This document shows positions 5,626 through 6,952 of a stretch of 6,952 bases of DNA, piece by piece. The translations under genes and the position numbers were made by a program. This DNA is from DATCYZ01 sp036526195 (GTDB lineage: Bacteria > Pseudomonadota > Gammaproteobacteria > Burkholderiales > SG8-39), in the NCBI GenBank assembly GCA_036526195.1, contig DATCYZ010000049.1, positions 1 through 6,952 of the forward strand. The letters are read 5' to 3'. The notes beneath the pieces were generated by a model. The model saw nothing but the letters and a program-made list of their open reading frames with translations. It did no database searches and was not told the DNA's origin. How positions within the stretch are numbered: position 1 is the stretch's first letter; each line of letters opens with the position of its first letter.

Positions 5626-6715
5626 GGGTGAACGAACCGTAGGAGTGCCGGCTGGTCTGGCCAGCGAACTCCTTCGAGCCGATGACGCGGCCGAAGGAGA
5701 ACTTCCAGGCGCCGGCGAAGGCCGCCACGCCGAGCGCGATGTCGGCCACCAGCGGCTCCTTCTTCACGCTGTGGCTCGAGCGGAAGGTGTTGCCGTCGAG
5801 GAAGATGTTGCGCGCCACCGCGCGCAGGTCGAGCGCGGCGAAGGCGTGGATGCCGCGCCGTCCGGCGACCTCGCGCCGGTAGGCGCCGGGCGCGCTGTTG
5901 TTGCCGGCGGGGCGCACCGGCGATGAGCCGAAGTCGTCTGGCAGCGCCGTGCCGACGCGCAGCTCCATCCCGGCATTCAGGTGCGTGGCGACGTTGCCGA
6001 GGCTCACCCCGTAGTGTCCGATGGCGTCCACGTTGCTGCGCGCGAACAGGCCCTTGAACTTGCGCTCGGCGACCACCTGCACGCCGGGTTCGTTGTGCAG
6101 CTGGTTCGACCAGCCGTTCCAGCGCTCGAAGCCGCGCAGGTCGTGGATCAGGTTCTGCGAGACGCGCGCGAGCGCGAGCGGGCCGACCACGCCGAGGTTG
6201 AACTCCAGCGAATCGAGCCGCTCGATCGCCGAGTCGGTCGGGCGCCGGCGCTCGTTGTAGCCCAGGCCAAGATAGAGCCAGCCTGCGTAGGGACGGTCGT
6301 TCAGGATCACGTCGGTGCGCGTGCGCTCACCGGGTGTGTAGATCTCCTGGCCCAGGGTGATCACCATGTTGCGCTCATGTGCGCCGACCGAGGAAAAGCC
6401 GAACATGTTGCGCACCCGCTCGTTGAGCGGCTTCACCCAGTCGGGCAGGCAGGCGTCGCGCTCGTAGCTGTCGAGGTCCGGCGAGACCCAGGCCAGCTTC
6501 ACGCCGCTGGTGTAGTTGCGGTCGGTCTGGAAGAACAGGTCGTTCTCGACGTACAGGTTCAGCACGCCGCCGATGCACTTCGGATCGAAGCGCTGCGCGC
6601 GCGCCTCAGCGGTTGCGAGCAGGGCGCCGAGCGCGAGGGGCAGGAGCAGGGGGGCGGGCGCGAGAAACCGGGTGAGTCGCCGCAGTGCCGCCCGGAATCC
6701 GGAAGGACGGGCCAT
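5606..6715 (-). CDS. Lipid A deacylase LpxR family (DUF2219) outer-membrane protein
   Basis: 369 residues on the minus strand. Residues 1-40 form a long Arg-rich signal peptide with a hydrophobic core (LLLPLALGALLA) and a probable cleavage site ARA|Q. The mature start NLYVENDLFFQTDRNYTSG (53-71) is the LpxR signature; Asn58 and Asp59 match the active-site Asn-Asp pair of Salmonella LpxR, and His191 in NLIHDLRG matches its catalytic His, by recalled alignment. DRPYAGWLYLGLGY (140-153) and GWSNQLHNEPG (201-211) are other family blocks. LpxR is a Ca2+-dependent beta-barrel that removes the 3'-acyloxyacyl group of lipid A. Cys47 and Cys89 could form a disulfide. The chain ends SFTLSRDFD: the aromatic residue expected at the end of an outer-membrane protein is followed by one Asp. 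No Shine-Dalgarno precedes the ATG (6715-6713). Family is confident; enzyme activity is inferred. Confidence 0.9.
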   Translation of the reverse strand: MARPSGFRAALRRLTRFLAPAPLLLPLALGALLATAEARAQRFDPKCIGGVLNLYVENDLFFQTDRNYTSGVKLAWVSPDLDSYERDACLPDWVKPLNERVRNMFGFSSVGAHERNMVITLGQEIYTPGERTRTDVILNDRPYAGWLYLGLGYNERRRPTDSAIERLDSLEFNLGVVGPLALARVSQNLIHDLRGFERWNGWSNQLHNEPGVQVVAERKFKGLFARSNVDAIGHYGVSLGNVATHLNAGMELRVGTALPDDFGSSPVRPAGNNSAPGAYRREVAGRRGIHAFAALDLRAVARNIFLDGNTFRSSHSVKKEPLVADIALGVAAFAGAWKFSFGRVIGSKEFAGQTSRHSYGSFTLSRDFD

Positions 6716-6723
6716 GGCGCAAT

Positions 6724-6752
6724 TTTATCGCGCGGGGGCGCGCGGCGTTCAA
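6724..6752 (-). promoter_or_regulatory. Putative promoter of the LpxR-like gene (near-leaderless)
   Basis: On the minus strand TTGAAC (6752-6747, 4 of 6 to the -35 consensus) is followed after 17 bases by GATAAA (6729-6724, 4 of 6; the overlapping TAAAAT at 6727-6722 is an alternative). The TTGA includes the upstream gene's TGA stop. Transcription would begin within zero to five bases of the ATG at 6715, and no Shine-Dalgarno is present, so the mRNA should be leaderless or almost so. Confidence 0.5.
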
Positions 6753-6952
6753 TCGAGCGGGTAGCAGGCGAGGTCCTCCGCCGCCAGCATCACGCCGTCG
6801 TAGTTCGCGCGCAGGGCGAGCGCCGCGGCGAGTTCTTCGGGCGAGGCGGCGCTGCCGCGTCCGGCGAGCAGCAGGCCGCGCACGCCCTCGAGCGCCGCGC
6901 CGAGCGCCGCGGGGTCGCCGAGTGCGACCGCGAGCCGGGTGCCCTGTGCGAT
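6749..6952 (-). CDS. C-terminal fragment of an unrecognised protein (partial, N-terminus beyond window)
   Basis: The minus strand is open from the window edge to a TGA at 6751-6749, giving 67 residues ending NYDGVMLAAEDLACYPLD. Composition is Ala/Leu/Gly-rich with third-position GC like its neighbours, which supports coding. The pattern of short hydrophobic strands and helices (TRLAVALGD, VRGLLLAG, SPEELAAALALRANYDGVMLA) suggests a soluble alpha/beta protein, possibly cytoplasmic, but I do not recognise the family. It lies 33 bases upstream of the LpxR-like gene in the same direction, so the two may be partly co-transcribed. Confidence 0.65.
   Translation of the reverse strand: MAQGTRLAVALGDPAALGAALEGVRGLLLAGRGSAASPEELAAALALRANYDGVMLAAEDLACYPLD

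Noticed and set aside
4227..5642. A 471-codon plus-strand frame over the transporter
   Set aside because: Arg/Ala-rich shadow; the other frame encodes clear membrane helices and the MFS motif-A loop.
1..6952. CRISPR array, transposase, tRNA or defence system
   Set aside because: No direct-repeat array, transposase motif, cloverleaf sequence or defence-protein domain could be seen on either strand.

Overview
The window is very GC-rich DNA (by eye about two thirds G+C), gene-dense, with short intergenic gaps, Shine-Dalgarno sites and Sec-type signal peptides. One gene encodes an outer-membrane lipid A deacylase (LpxR/DUF2219) family protein, so the host has lipopolysaccharide. The acyl-CoA ligase and the unusual crotonase resemble genes common in high-GC Proteobacteria. 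A beta- or gammaproteobacterium is the best guess; the genus cannot be told. No tRNA, rRNA, insertion sequence, phage gene or CRISPR array was seen, and no intergenic stretch exceeds about 125 bases.

Layout, left to right. (1) 668-1, minus strand: N-terminal two thirds of a cytoplasmic alpha/beta hydrolase of the epoxide hydrolase/haloalkane dehalogenase type (Asp nucleophile), cut by the window edge. (2) A 123-base divergent promoter region. (3) 792-1874, plus: a secreted alpha/beta hydrolase of the homoserine O-acetyltransferase (MetX) superfamily with an intact Ser-Asp-His triad. (4) 1909-3552, plus: an AMP-forming acyl-CoA ligase of the DmdB/plant acyl-activating-enzyme type. (5) 3553-3646: a short but highly structured spacer with a 13-bp hairpin and a palindrome that runs into the next gene's Shine-Dalgarno. 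(6) 3647-4438, plus: an ECHDC3-like crotonase in which both classical catalytic glutamates are replaced. (7) about 4429-5625, plus: an MFS transporter with no ATG, GTG or TTG start in a sensible place, apparently overlapping the crotonase gene. (8) 6715-5606, minus: the LpxR-like protein, whose end overlaps the transporter end by 20 bp (convergent). (9) 6952-6749, minus: the last 67 codons of an unrecognised protein.

The plus-strand genes from 792 to 5625 lie head to tail and could form one catabolic unit. In that reading an exported esterase-like enzyme releases a carboxylic acid, the MFS protein moves it or a related compound, the ligase activates it to a CoA thioester, and the crotonase-fold protein acts on that thioester. 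This is inference from gene order and families; no substrate can be read from the sequence. The LpxR gene and the unknown gene upstream of it are a separate minus-strand unit connected with the cell envelope.

The less ordinary signals are the crotonase without its glutamates, the structured spacer in front of it, the missing start codon of the transporter, and two genes (ligase and LpxR-like) whose putative promoters have the same architecture: a -35 box built on the upstream gene's TGA stop, a 17-nt spacer, and a -10 box so close to the ATG that the mRNA would be nearly leaderless. I found no clear evidence for a wholly new biological system.
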